From Rhizobiaceae bacterium UBA1291 (GTDB taxonomy: Bacteria > Pseudomonadota > Alphaproteobacteria > Rhizobiales > Rhizobiaceae), in NCBI GenBank assembly GCA_002307905.1, contig DBUL01000185.1, positions 13,140 to 19,219 of the forward strand: DNA of 6,080 nt, read 5' to 3'. Within the stretch, counting starts at the first letter, position 1. Every line of letters begins with the position of its first letter. Below the pieces are notes generated by a model. That model was not told the DNA's origin. It did no database searches and worked only from the letters and a program-made list of their open reading frames with translations. The position numbers and the translations under genes were made by a program. Positions 1 to 5,562 of this stretch are shown piece by piece.

Positions 1-1127
1 ATCGGACACACGCTTTCGCAGCGGCCGCAGAAGGTCGAGGCATTCGGCAGGTGGGCCGACTGCTCCACGCCAAAAAGCGACGGCGTCAGCACCGCGCCCA
101 TCGGTCCCGGATAGACCGAGCCATAGGCGTGGCCGCCGACCGCGTGATAGACCGGACAATGGTTCATGCAGGCGCCGCAGCGGATGCAGCGCAGCATTTC
201 CTGGAATTCCGTGCCGAGCATTGAGGTGCGGCCATTGTCGAGCAGGATCACGTGATACTCGTCCGGGCCGTCCGGATCTTCAGCGCGCTTCGGGCCGGTC
301 GAAAACGTGGTGTAGACCGACATGTCCTGGCCGGTCGCCGAGCGGGCGAGCAGGCGCAGGATCTGCGAACAGTCCTCAAGCGTCGGCACGATCTTTTCGA
401 TCGAGGCCACCACGACATGCACTTTGCCGAGCGTCTGGGTGAGATCGCCATTGCCTTCATTGGTGACGATCACCGAGGAGCCGGTCTCGGCAATCAGGAA
501 GTTGGCGCCGGTGATGCCGACATCGGCCTGGAAGTAGCGCTTGCGCAGCACCTCGCGCGCTTCCGACAAGAGCGATTCCGGTGCCGTCAGGTCGCGATCG
601 ACGTCGAGATGAGTGTGAACCCGGCGAAAATCCTCCTCCACCTGTTCCTTGTTGAGATGCACGGCCGGCGCAATGATGTGGCTCGGATGCTCGCCGCGCA
701 ACTGGATGATGTATTCGCCAAGGTCCGTCTCGACGGGCTCGACGCCCTGGGCTTCTAGATATTCGTTGAGGTTGATCTCCTCGGTGATCATCGACTTGCC
801 CTTGGTGACGGTCTTCGCCTTCACCCGTCGGCAGATGTCCATGACAATGCGGCGCGCGTCTTCCGCGCTTTCCGCCCAGTGCACATGGCCGCCGGCGGCC
901 GTGACCTTCTGCTCATAGGCTTCCAGATAAAGGTCGAGATGAGCCAGCGTATGGTTCTTGATGTCGCGGGCATTGTCGCGCAGGGCGTCGAATTCCGGCA
1001 GCGCGGCGACGGCCATTGCACGCTTGTAGATGAAGCCCTTCTCGACATTCTGCAGCGCCTTCTGCAACTGCGGGTCGTGCAGCGCGCGGGCGGCGTTTTC
1101 CTTGAATTGGGGAGAGGTGAACTGCAT
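1..1127 (-). CDS. lutB: LutB/LldF, Fe-S and LUD-domain subunit of the L-lactate oxidation complex (C-terminus off the window)
   Basis: LutB is the iron-sulfur subunit of the LutABC complex, which oxidises L-lactate to pyruvate and passes the electrons on; it acts in the cytoplasm or at the inner membrane face. The first 375 codons are visible. The protein starts MQFTSPQFKE. A LUD (DUF162) domain spans roughly residues 65-300, with the segments KGKSMITEE and ANFLIAETGSS. A ferredoxin-like motif CIRCGACMNHCP follows, with Cys314, 317, 320 and 324, and then a second cluster CGRCESVCP with Cys367, 370 and 374. Both are the spacing expected of LutB, whose usual length is about 470 residues, so roughly 100 residues lie beyond the left edge. 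The ATG at 1127 is preceded by GAGGG, which overlaps the lutA stop codon 13 bp upstream, so the two genes should be co-translated. No frameshift is visible. The family call is firm; the substrate is inferred from the family and from lutA next to it. Confidence 0.93.
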   Translation of the reverse strand, partial: MQFTSPQFKENAARALHDPQLQKALQNVEKGFIYKRAMAVAALPEFDALRDNARDIKNHTLAHLDLYLEAYEQKVTAAGGHVHWAESAEDARRIVMDICRRVKAKTVTKGKSMITEEINLNEYLEAQGVEPVETDLGEYIIQLRGEHPSHIIAPAVHLNKEQVEEDFRRVHTHLDVDRDLTAPESLLSEAREVLRKRYFQADVGITGANFLIAETGSSVIVTNEGNGDLTQTLGKVHVVVASIEKIVPTLEDCSQILRLLARSATGQDMSVYTTFSTGPKRAEDPDGPDEYHVILLDNGRTSMLGTEFQEMLRCIRCGACMNHCPVYHAVGGHAYGSVYPGPMGAVLTPSLFGVEQSAHLPNASTFCGRCESVCP

Positions 1128-1140
1128 GGCTCTTAATCCC

Positions 1141-1914
1141 TCACTTGGCAGAGCCGGCGATCGGCTTGGCCTCGGTCATGCCGGCCAGAACCTCGGCGAC
1201 GTGGCGGACCTCGACGGTCGAACCTTCTCGCTTCAGCTTGCCGGCCATGTTCATCAGGCAGCCCATGTCGCCGGCGAGCAGCATGTCAGCACCGGTCGCG
1301 GTGATGTTGGCGGTCTTCTTGGCAACGATGGTCCCGGAAATATCCGAATACTGGACGCAGAACGTGCCGCCAAAGCCGCAGCAGACGTCGCTGCCAGCCA
1401 TTTCCTTGAGCTTAAGCCCCGCGACGGTCGCCAGCAGCTTGCGCGGCTGCTTTTCCACGCCCAGTTCACGAAGCCCCGAACAGCTGTCGTGATAGGTGAC
1501 GCTGCCTTGAAAGGCCGCATCGACCTTCGGCACGAACATCACGTCGGTCAGGAAGGAAACGAGCTCGAACACCTTGTCCGAGAAACGCCGACAGCGCTCT
1601 TCCCATTTGACGTCGCCCTTGAAGACTTCGGGATAGTGGTGCTTCAGCATGGCCGCACACGAGCCGGACGGCGCGACGACATAGTCATAGCCCTCGAACA
1701 GCTCGATCACCTGGATTGCCAGTTCGCGCGTATCCCTGCGGTCCCCGGTATTATAGGCCGGCTGGCCGCAACAGGTCTGTGCCATCGGCACATGCACCTC
1801 GCATCCCGCATCCTCGATCAGCTTTGCGGCGGAAAAGCCGACGCTCGGGCGGAAGAGGTCCACCAGGCAGGTGGCAAACAGGCCGACCTGCGGACGCGAT
1901 TGAGGTGCAGTCAT
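1141..1914 (-). CDS. lutA: LutA/LldE, CCG-domain subunit of the L-lactate oxidation complex
   Basis: LutA is the cysteine-rich (CCG, HdrB-like) subunit that works with LutB and LutC in converting L-lactate to pyruvate. The 257-residue product is close to the usual family length of about 240. It carries two CCG modules: Cys16, Cys48-Cys49 (in TCCGQP) and Cys86 in the first, and Cys145, Cys178-Cys179 (in VCCGFGG) and Cys219 in the second. This is the C-x31-39-CC-x35-39-C spacing known to bind Fe-S clusters in this family. The ATG at 1914 was chosen over an in-frame upstream start at 2016 because family similarity begins at QVGLFATCL, because GGAG lies 8 nt upstream of it, and because the ATG overlaps the stop of the regulator gene (ATGA), a translational-coupling arrangement. 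All key cysteines are intact, so the protein should be functional. Confidence 0.95.
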   Translation of the reverse strand: MTAPQSRPQVGLFATCLVDLFRPSVGFSAAKLIEDAGCEVHVPMAQTCCGQPAYNTGDRRDTRELAIQVIELFEGYDYVVAPSGSCAAMLKHHYPEVFKGDVKWEERCRRFSDKVFELVSFLTDVMFVPKVDAAFQGSVTYHDSCSGLRELGVEKQPRKLLATVAGLKLKEMAGSDVCCGFGGTFCVQYSDISGTIVAKKTANITATGADMLLAGDMGCLMNMAGKLKREGSTVEVRHVAEVLAGMTEAKPIAGSAK

Positions 1915-2753
1915 CGGGATGTCTCCGTCTTGTCCTGGCCGCCGGGGCGGGGTGTTCGTGAACCTTGAGGATTGTTGTCGCGCCGGATCAGCCGAAGCTT
2001 TGCCACCCGGCCCCATTCGTTGGCGCGGCTTGCTTCGTCAACCGCCTGCATGACGAAATCGATATGCGCCTGGGCGGCGCGCTTGGCCGCCGCGCCGTCC
2101 CCGGAAAGGATCGCCGCGTGGATGGCGACATGCTGCTCCAGCAGGCGCTCGCGCGCATTGGCGAGCGCGAACACGGCCTTGCGGTTGAAGAAGATGCCTT
2201 CCGACAGAAGGCGATAGCAGGCCCGCATGGTGTGCAGGAGGATGATGTTGTGGGCCGCTTCGCCGATCGCGTTGTGGAACTCGACATCGGCTGCGAGCTC
2301 CTCTTCCGGATTGCCGCTCTCGTGTGCCCGCTTCATGTCGTCGACGATGCGGGTCAGCAGCGCCCGGTCGGTGTCGGTGGCGCGCTTTGCGGCAAGCTCG
2401 GCGGTGAGCCCCTCGAGTTCGCGGCGATATTCCAGATAGTCGCGCGTGGCGCGGGCGTGGCGGGAAATCAGCTCGGCGATCGGCTTGGAGAACACCTGGC
2501 CGATGATATCGGCGACATAGGTGCCGCCGCCGTGATGGGAAACCAGCAAGCCGCGGGCCTCCAGCTCCTTCAGCGCCTCGCGCAGGATCGGTCGGGATAC
2601 GTCGAGATCTAAAGCGAGATCGCGTTCGCCCGGCAGCCGGTCTCCGTCGCGCAAGACGCCGTCGAGGATCAGCAGTTCGATCTGCTGAACCACTTCGCTC
2701 GCGGTGCGGCTATGGCTGATCTGGGCGAAAAGCCCTTCGTCCCTGTCCGTCAC
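1911..2753 (-). CDS. GntR-family (FadR subfamily) transcriptional regulator, probable lactate-operon regulator
   Basis: The 280-residue product has an N-terminal winged helix-turn-helix (about residues 15-82) with the GntR signatures LPGERDLA, SRPILREALKELEARGLL and GGGTYV. A C-terminal all-helical FCD ligand-binding domain follows (about 105-240). Its expected metal or ligand residues are in place: Asp156 and His160 in DVEFH, His208 in EQHVAIHAAI and His230 in AHIDF. It is the first gene before lutA and overlaps it by ATGA, so it very probably senses lactate or a related acid and controls this operon, as LldR does elsewhere; that role is inference. The GTG at 2753 is preferred: GGGAGG sits 5 nt upstream. 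A TTG at 2783 is also in frame, but it falls inside a palindrome and just past the predicted -10. The last 25 residues, rich in Pro, Arg and Gln, look disordered. It could instead answer to glycolate or another hydroxy acid. Confidence 0.9.
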   Translation of the reverse strand: MTDRDEGLFAQISHSRTASEVVQQIELLILDGVLRDGDRLPGERDLALDLDVSRPILREALKELEARGLLVSHHGGGTYVADIIGQVFSKPIAELISRHARATRDYLEYRRELEGLTAELAAKRATDTDRALLTRIVDDMKRAHESGNPEEELAADVEFHNAIGEAAHNIILLHTMRACYRLLSEGIFFNRKAVFALANARERLLEQHVAIHAAILSGDGAAAKRAAQAHIDFVMQAVDEASRANEWGRVAKLRLIRRDNNPQGSRTPRPGGQDKTETSR

Positions 2754-2761
2754 GACATCCT

Positions 2762-2794
2762 CCCTCGGCGGCTTGTTTAGCAAGTCGCCGAGGG
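2762..2794. promoter_or_regulatory. 33-bp palindrome over the operon promoter, candidate operator
   Basis: The outer arms CCCTCGGCG (2762-2770) and CGCCGAGGG (2786-2794) are perfect inverted repeats. After one unmatched pair, inner arms CTTG (2772-2775) and CAAG (2781-2784) continue the symmetry around a 5-bp centre that contains most of the candidate -10. The centre TTGTTTAGCAA (2773-2783) fits the published FadR-subfamily operator pattern TNGTNNNACNA at five of the six fixed positions. Because the predicted transcript starts inside the downstream arm, this is more likely a DNA-binding site than an RNA hairpin. The probable ligand is the GntR protein encoded just downstream. Confidence 0.5.
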
Positions 2795-2803
2795 ATTGGT
2801 CAA
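2775..2803 (-). promoter_or_regulatory. Candidate sigma-70 promoter of the regulator-lutA-lutB operon
   Basis: Reading the minus strand, TTGACC (2803-2798) is followed after 17 bp by CTAAAC (2780-2775). The rhizobial housekeeping consensus is close to CTTGAC and CTATAT. A run of seven A lies directly upstream of the -35 and could act as an UP-like element. Transcription would begin near 2768, giving a leader of about 15 nt that just includes the ribosome binding site of the GTG start at 2753. The placement is internally consistent, but the -10 matches only 4 of 6 bases. Confidence 0.5.
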
Positions 2804-2876
2804 TTTTTTTGTCCAGTTGCGTTTCGTCAGTCGCGACGCGAGTTCGACGCGCGGGTGGACCGCACGGTCGGCGCGA

Positions 2877-3557
2877 TCAGCCGAACTTAAGGAACAGCTT
2901 GGAATAGGGAGCCTTCAGGCCGTCGATGGCAGCCTTGATCGCTGCGGCATCGCCGCTCTTGGCGGCACCTTCCAGCTTCGCCACGCTCGCCTCGACGACG
3001 CCGAGCAGTTCCTTGTAGCTCGCATCCGCCTCCTTCGGCGGATGAGCGGCGACGTCGCCGAGCAGATATTTCAGCACGGCCCCCTCGGCATGCACGCCGG
3101 CGCTGTTCGCCGGGTCGAGCGCGATCACCTCTTCCATGCGGGCATGATAGGCGTTCATCCGATCGGAAAAGCTGTAGATGTCGTTGCGGATATGCAGATC
3201 GCCGATCTGGTCGCGAATGCCTTCCAACGTATCGTGCGCCTTCGTAAGTTCCCCGGCCGCGACTTCCGCGGCGGCGGCGTCGGCGATCTTGGTCACGGCG
3301 TCCAGCGTCTCGGCGTATTTGGCGTCGTCCGCATATTGCGGCGGCGCGGGCTCGGCGGCAATCGCGGACCACGCCTTGGCGAACTTGCCGAGCGATGCCG
3401 TCGATTCAGGAGCCTTGCCCATGTTGGTGGTGAAGAGGGCTGTGCGGTAGTCGCCATAGGCGGCGCGCAGTTTCATTTCGAAATCGCCGACCTCACCGGC
3501 AAAGGCGGGCAGGCCGATCGAAAGGGCAAGCAGGGTTGCCGGAATAAGTCGCTTCAT
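2877..3557 (-). CDS. Exported, cysteine-free helical protein of unknown function
   Basis: The 226-residue product begins with a clear Sec signal peptide: MKR, a hydrophobic stretch LIPATLLALSIGLP, and a cleavage site after AFA at residue 20, giving a mature periplasmic protein starting GEVGDF. The mature part is almost entirely helical, rich in Ala, Glu, Asp and Lys, and ends YSKLFLKFG. Helix pattern and length recall four-helix-bundle periplasmic proteins such as cytochrome c'-like folds, but there is no CXXCH haem motif and no cysteine at all, so haem attachment of that type is excluded. I do not recognise a named family and assign no function. The ATG at 3557 was chosen over an in-frame ATG further upstream because GGAGAG lies 5 nt before it and the signal peptide begins exactly there. 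It has its own leader and is separated by 123 bp from the lactate regulator, so it is probably a single-gene unit. Confidence 0.83.
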   Translation of the reverse strand: MKRLIPATLLALSIGLPAFAGEVGDFEMKLRAAYGDYRTALFTTNMGKAPESTASLGKFAKAWSAIAAEPAPPQYADDAKYAETLDAVTKIADAAAAEVAAGELTKAHDTLEGIRDQIGDLHIRNDIYSFSDRMNAYHARMEEVIALDPANSAGVHAEGAVLKYLLGDVAAHPPKEADASYKELLGVVEASVAKLEGAAKSGDAAAIKAAIDGLKAPYSKLFLKFG

Positions 3558-3574
3558 GGGATCTCTCCATTGTT

Positions 3575-3605
3575 CGGCAGCTACGATAAGCGCTGCCGGT
3601 ATCGT
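3575..3605. promoter_or_regulatory. Two interleaved inverted repeats in the leader of the exported-protein gene
   Basis: CGGCAGC (3575-3581) pairs with GCTGCCG (3592-3598), and ACGATA (3583-3588) pairs with TATCGT (3600-3605). One arm of each repeat lies in the loop of the other, so in RNA the two hairpins exclude one another or form a pseudoknot. The element ends about 8 bases before the GGAGAG ribosome binding site of the minus-strand gene that starts at 3557. It could be a leader switch or a pair of overlapping protein-binding sites; no T-run follows, so it is not a plain terminator. Confidence 0.35.
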
Positions 3606-3859
3606 GATAGGCATCGACGCGCCGAGCTGCCCCGTTGGGATGGCGTCTGCGTGCTCGCGATTCATTCTTGTCGACTTCGCGCTCGCCAACAATAGATAAA
3701 TATATGAATTACTATGTTTTGATGCATGGCTTTTCCGCACTGGTATTCGTGTCATGGCGCAATCGCGTGCCATCTCTACCCTCTGCATCAACTGGCCCCC
3801 TGCCGCTTGCCTTGCGCATTTGCTAGGAAGGCAAGGATGGTAAAAGGGAGACGGGCTTG
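3606..3859. other. Intergenic region between divergent genes, with AT-rich patch and an 8-bp inverted repeat
   Basis: This is most of the 302 bp between the exported-protein gene (start 3557) and the DUF3422 gene (start 3860). An AT-rich patch at about 3690-3725 stands out from the GC-rich surroundings and is the likeliest place for promoters in both directions, but I find no -35/-10 pair on either strand good enough to name. CTTGCCTT (3806-3813) and AAGGCAAG (3828-3835) form a perfect 8-bp inverted repeat with a 14-nt spacer, ending about 10 nt before the DUF3422 ribosome binding site. I see no supported small gene here; the short open frames lack a ribosome binding site and a recognisable protein sequence. 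Confidence 0.5.
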
Positions 3860-5131
3860 ATGGGGAAGGGTAGTTTCGCATTTCCGGTGTCGCCGGAGCG
3901 GGCTTTGGCGCTGGGCGAGATCCACGCGCGGCCCTATGCGCTGGTGAAATCGGAACGCGTGATTGTGCAACTGGCCTTCATGATGGATGGCGGGTCTGCC
4001 GTGCACCACAGCGCGCTCGCCGAACTGTCGCGGGCGCGCGGCGTCACCGTGCCCGATCGCAATGCCCGCCACCACGCCATGCCCTGGGGCCAGGGAACGC
4101 TGCGCTGGGAGCGCCACACGGAATTCTCCACCTGGTTCTGGGACGGCCCGCTACCCGACGCCTTCGGCGGCGAAATCCTCGTCCACCCCTTCGGCGACGG
4201 CTTTTCCGCGCCAGGTCCGCTGATGTCGGGCATCCGGCTGGAGATCCGCCGTGACGGGCCGGAGGTCGAGGCGGCGATGCAGCTCTTCGATCTGACGAGC
4301 CTCTGCTACAGCGATGTCAAGAACGGCCAGGCAACCGTGATCACCGATTTTCGCCAGGACGGCGACGGGCTGACCCGTATTCTCGTCGTTGACCGCAGCC
4401 TCTCCGAGGCAGGCCGTGGCGCGCTCGTCCAGCGCCTGCTCGACATCGAGACCTACCGCACGCTCGCCATGCTCGGCCTGCCGCTGGCGCAGACGCTCTC
4501 GCCGGACATCCGCCGGATCGAGGACGGGCTCACGGCCGTCACCCAGCGGATGAAGGCCCATGCGCGCGCCGAGGCCGACACCATGCTGTCGGAATTGACC
4601 AACCTGGCAGCCGAGCTCGAGGCCAATGCCGCGCTCAGCCTCTATCGCTTTGGCGCCAGCCGCGCCTATGACGGCATCGTGCGCGAGCGCGTCAAGGCGC
4701 TGGATGAAGCCCCGAAGCCGGGCTACGAAATGCTCGGCTCCTTCCTCGAGCGGCGCCTCGCGCCGGCCATGCGCACCTGCCAGTCTGTCGAGGAGCGGCT
4801 GGCCAACCTGTCACGCAAGCTGTCGCGCGCCACCAGCCTCGTTCGAAGCTGGATCGACGTCGAGCTTGAGCGGCAAAACTCCGCTCTGCTCGCCACGATG
4901 AACCGGCGCGCCGAGATGCAGCTGCGCCTGCAGCAGACGGTCGAGGGCCTCTCGGTCGCGGCGATCTCCTACTACATCGTCGGGCTGATCGGCTATGGCG
5001 CAAAGGCCATCAGCCACGACCTCCTGCCGGTCGACCCGGCGGTGATCACCGGACTGTCGGTGCCGCTCGCCGTGCTGGGCGTCTGGTGGGTGGTGAGGCG
5101 GATCAGGAAGAGCCACGGCGAGCGGCATTGA
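3860..5131 (+). CDS. DUF3422 family membrane protein
   Basis: The 423-residue product matches the DUF3422 (PF11902) family over its whole length. Conserved-looking blocks are EIHARPY (residues 20-26), RWERHTEFSTWFW (from 82), a long helical and probably coiled-coil region from about 200 to 360 with the charged segment LERQNSALLATMNRRAEMQ, and the block LQQTVEGLSVAAISYYIVGL. Two C-terminal transmembrane segments follow at about 364-382 and 393-412, with a short basic tail RRIRKSHGERH. The molecular function of the family is unknown. A large soluble N-terminal part, a long helix and two C-terminal membrane helices resemble CorA-type ion channels in layout only, and no GMN motif is present. The ATG at 3860 is used, with GGGAG 9 nt upstream; an adjacent TTG at 3857 is in frame and cannot be excluded. 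The gene stands alone and is followed by a GC-rich hairpin. Confidence 0.92.
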   Translation: MGKGSFAFPVSPERALALGEIHARPYALVKSERVIVQLAFMMDGGSAVHHSALAELSRARGVTVPDRNARHHAMPWGQGTLRWERHTEFSTWFWDGPLPDAFGGEILVHPFGDGFSAPGPLMSGIRLEIRRDGPEVEAAMQLFDLTSLCYSDVKNGQATVITDFRQDGDGLTRILVVDRSLSEAGRGALVQRLLDIETYRTLAMLGLPLAQTLSPDIRRIEDGLTAVTQRMKAHARAEADTMLSELTNLAAELEANAALSLYRFGASRAYDGIVRERVKALDEAPKPGYEMLGSFLERRLAPAMRTCQSVEERLANLSRKLSRATSLVRSWIDVELERQNSALLATMNRRAEMQLRLQQTVEGLSVAAISYYIVGLIGYGAKAISHDLLPVDPAVITGLSVPLAVLGVWWVVRRIRKSHGERH

Positions 5132-5309
5132 AGTCCCGGCGGCTTGTCGCCGGGTCGCGTGCGCCATCGACAACCCTCACGATGTGGACATGCCCATCGT
5201 CTGCAATGAGATAGAGAACGAGCCAGCGGTCACAGACGAGCATCCGGGCGTTCTCCGCAATGTCCGTCCGAACAGGGCCGAGCATCGGATGGGCGGCCAG
5301 CGCAGAGAC
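5103..5309 (-). pseudogene. C-terminal fragment of a RelE/ParE-family toxin
   Basis: This frame encodes about 68 residues beginning VSALAAHPMLGPVRTDIAE, followed by RMLVCDRWLVLYLIADD, VHIVRVVDGARD and a tail. The pattern HPMxG, then a basic loop, then paired beta-strands WLVLYLI and VHIVRVV ending in GARD, is the C-terminal half of a ParE/RelE-type ribosome- or gyrase-targeting toxin, normally about 95-100 residues. The N-terminal helices (about 35-40 residues) are missing. Upstream the same frame reads into the antitoxin DNA without toxin-like sequence and without its own ribosome binding site. The tail after GARD continues through the 5135-5154 hairpin and ends 29 bp inside the DUF3422 gene on the opposite strand, so the natural 3' end may be lost too. 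It is very unlikely to be toxic. The family call rests on pattern recognition only. Confidence 0.7.
5135..5154. terminator. GC-rich hairpin at the convergent gene ends
   Basis: CCCGGCG (5135-5141) and CGCCGGG (5148-5154) form a perfect 7-bp stem with a 6-nt loop, starting 3 bp after the DUF3422 stop codon. This position, between convergent genes, suggests transcription termination for the plus strand. There is no T-run on either side, so it is not a textbook intrinsic terminator; it may stabilise mRNA 3' ends or work with Rho. It also lies inside the reading frame of the ParE-like remnant on the minus strand. Confidence 0.4.
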
Positions 5310-5418
5310 CCTTGAGAGCCGCGGCCAGAACTTCGCCAAGTGAGGCGAACTCACCGGATTCGACCTTCTTCTCGACGAAGGCCGCAAGTTCTGAACTCAG
5401 CGATACAGTGACAGTCAT
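5230..5418 (-). pseudogene. ParD/CopG-like antitoxin truncated by fusion to toxin DNA
   Basis: The first 38 residues, from MTVTVSLSSELAAFVEKKV to about Leu38, are a clear ribbon-helix-helix antitoxin of the ParD type: beta-strand TVTVSLS (2-8), helix A from about residue 9 to 21, a turn at GEFAS, and helix B SLGEVLAAALKGL (26-38). After that the sequence becomes CAGRPSDARPCSDGHCGERP with no resemblance to an antitoxin: it is toxin-coding DNA read out of frame, stopping after 62 residues. The C-terminal part that wraps and neutralises the toxin (about 40 residues in ParD) is absent. The ATG at 5418 has AGGAG 6 nt upstream, so a short protein could still be made. Because the whole ribbon-helix-helix unit is present, residual DNA binding is conceivable. 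The neighbouring toxin fragment confirms that this was a two-gene cassette. Confidence 0.73.
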
Positions 5419-5437
5419 GGGCTTTCTCCTGCCAAGC

Positions 5438-5466
5438 AGATTAGGGCGAGATCGTGCAGAGTGCAA
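5438..5466 (-). promoter_or_regulatory. Weak promoter candidate of the toxin-antitoxin remnant
   Basis: On the minus strand TTGCAC (5466-5461) is separated by 17 bp from TAATCT (5443-5438), upstream of the ATG at 5418. Each hexamer matches the consensus at only three positions. The -35 overlaps the repeat TGCA-GAG-TGCA (5455-5465), a possible antitoxin operator. Confidence 0.28.
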
Positions 5467-5496
5467 TCTTGGCTCGTGTTCACCTGCGAAATCCCC

Positions 5497-5527
5497 TTGC
5501 TCGTCATCGCCGTCCGCCTGATATAAG
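5497..5527 (+). promoter_or_regulatory. Weak promoter candidate of the DUF6880 gene
   Basis: TTGCTC (5497-5502) lies 17 bp before GATATA (5520-5525), or 19 bp before TATAAG (5522-5527). It is the best plus-strand pair in the 144-bp gap between the two divergent starts at 5418 and 5563, and would give a leader of about 30 nt. The -35 is poor. Confidence 0.3.
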
Positions 5528-5562
5528 CCACTGACGACAACGAACGGCATAAGCGAAATGGA

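Noticed and set aside
1030..1968. A 312-codon open frame on the plus strand opposite lutA
   Set aside because: It is the antisense of lutA, which has all family motifs in place. Long antisense frames are common in GC-rich coding DNA, and this one shows no recognisable domain.
2754..2783. TTG start at 2783 for the lactate regulator
   Set aside because: It lies in the palindrome just past the predicted -10, with no ribosome binding site, while the GTG at 2753 has GGGAGG at ideal spacing.
2762..2810. Plus-strand intrinsic terminator formed by the palindrome and the following T-run
   Set aside because: The seven T begin 9 nt after the stem instead of directly at its base, and no plus-strand gene lies upstream that would need a terminator.
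2858..2869. Short palindrome GACCG-CA-CGGTC after the exported-protein gene as its terminator
   Set aside because: The stem would be only 4-5 bp with a very small loop and no T-run follows on the minus strand.
3635..3826. 63-codon plus-strand frame in the intergenic region
   Set aside because: No ribosome binding site, no recognisable protein pattern, and it spans the AT-rich region that more likely holds promoters.
2877..3881. N-terminally extended version of the exported protein
   Set aside because: The extension covers the intergenic region and part of the divergent DUF3422 gene and would bury the signal peptide; the GGAGAG site before 3557 supports the short form.
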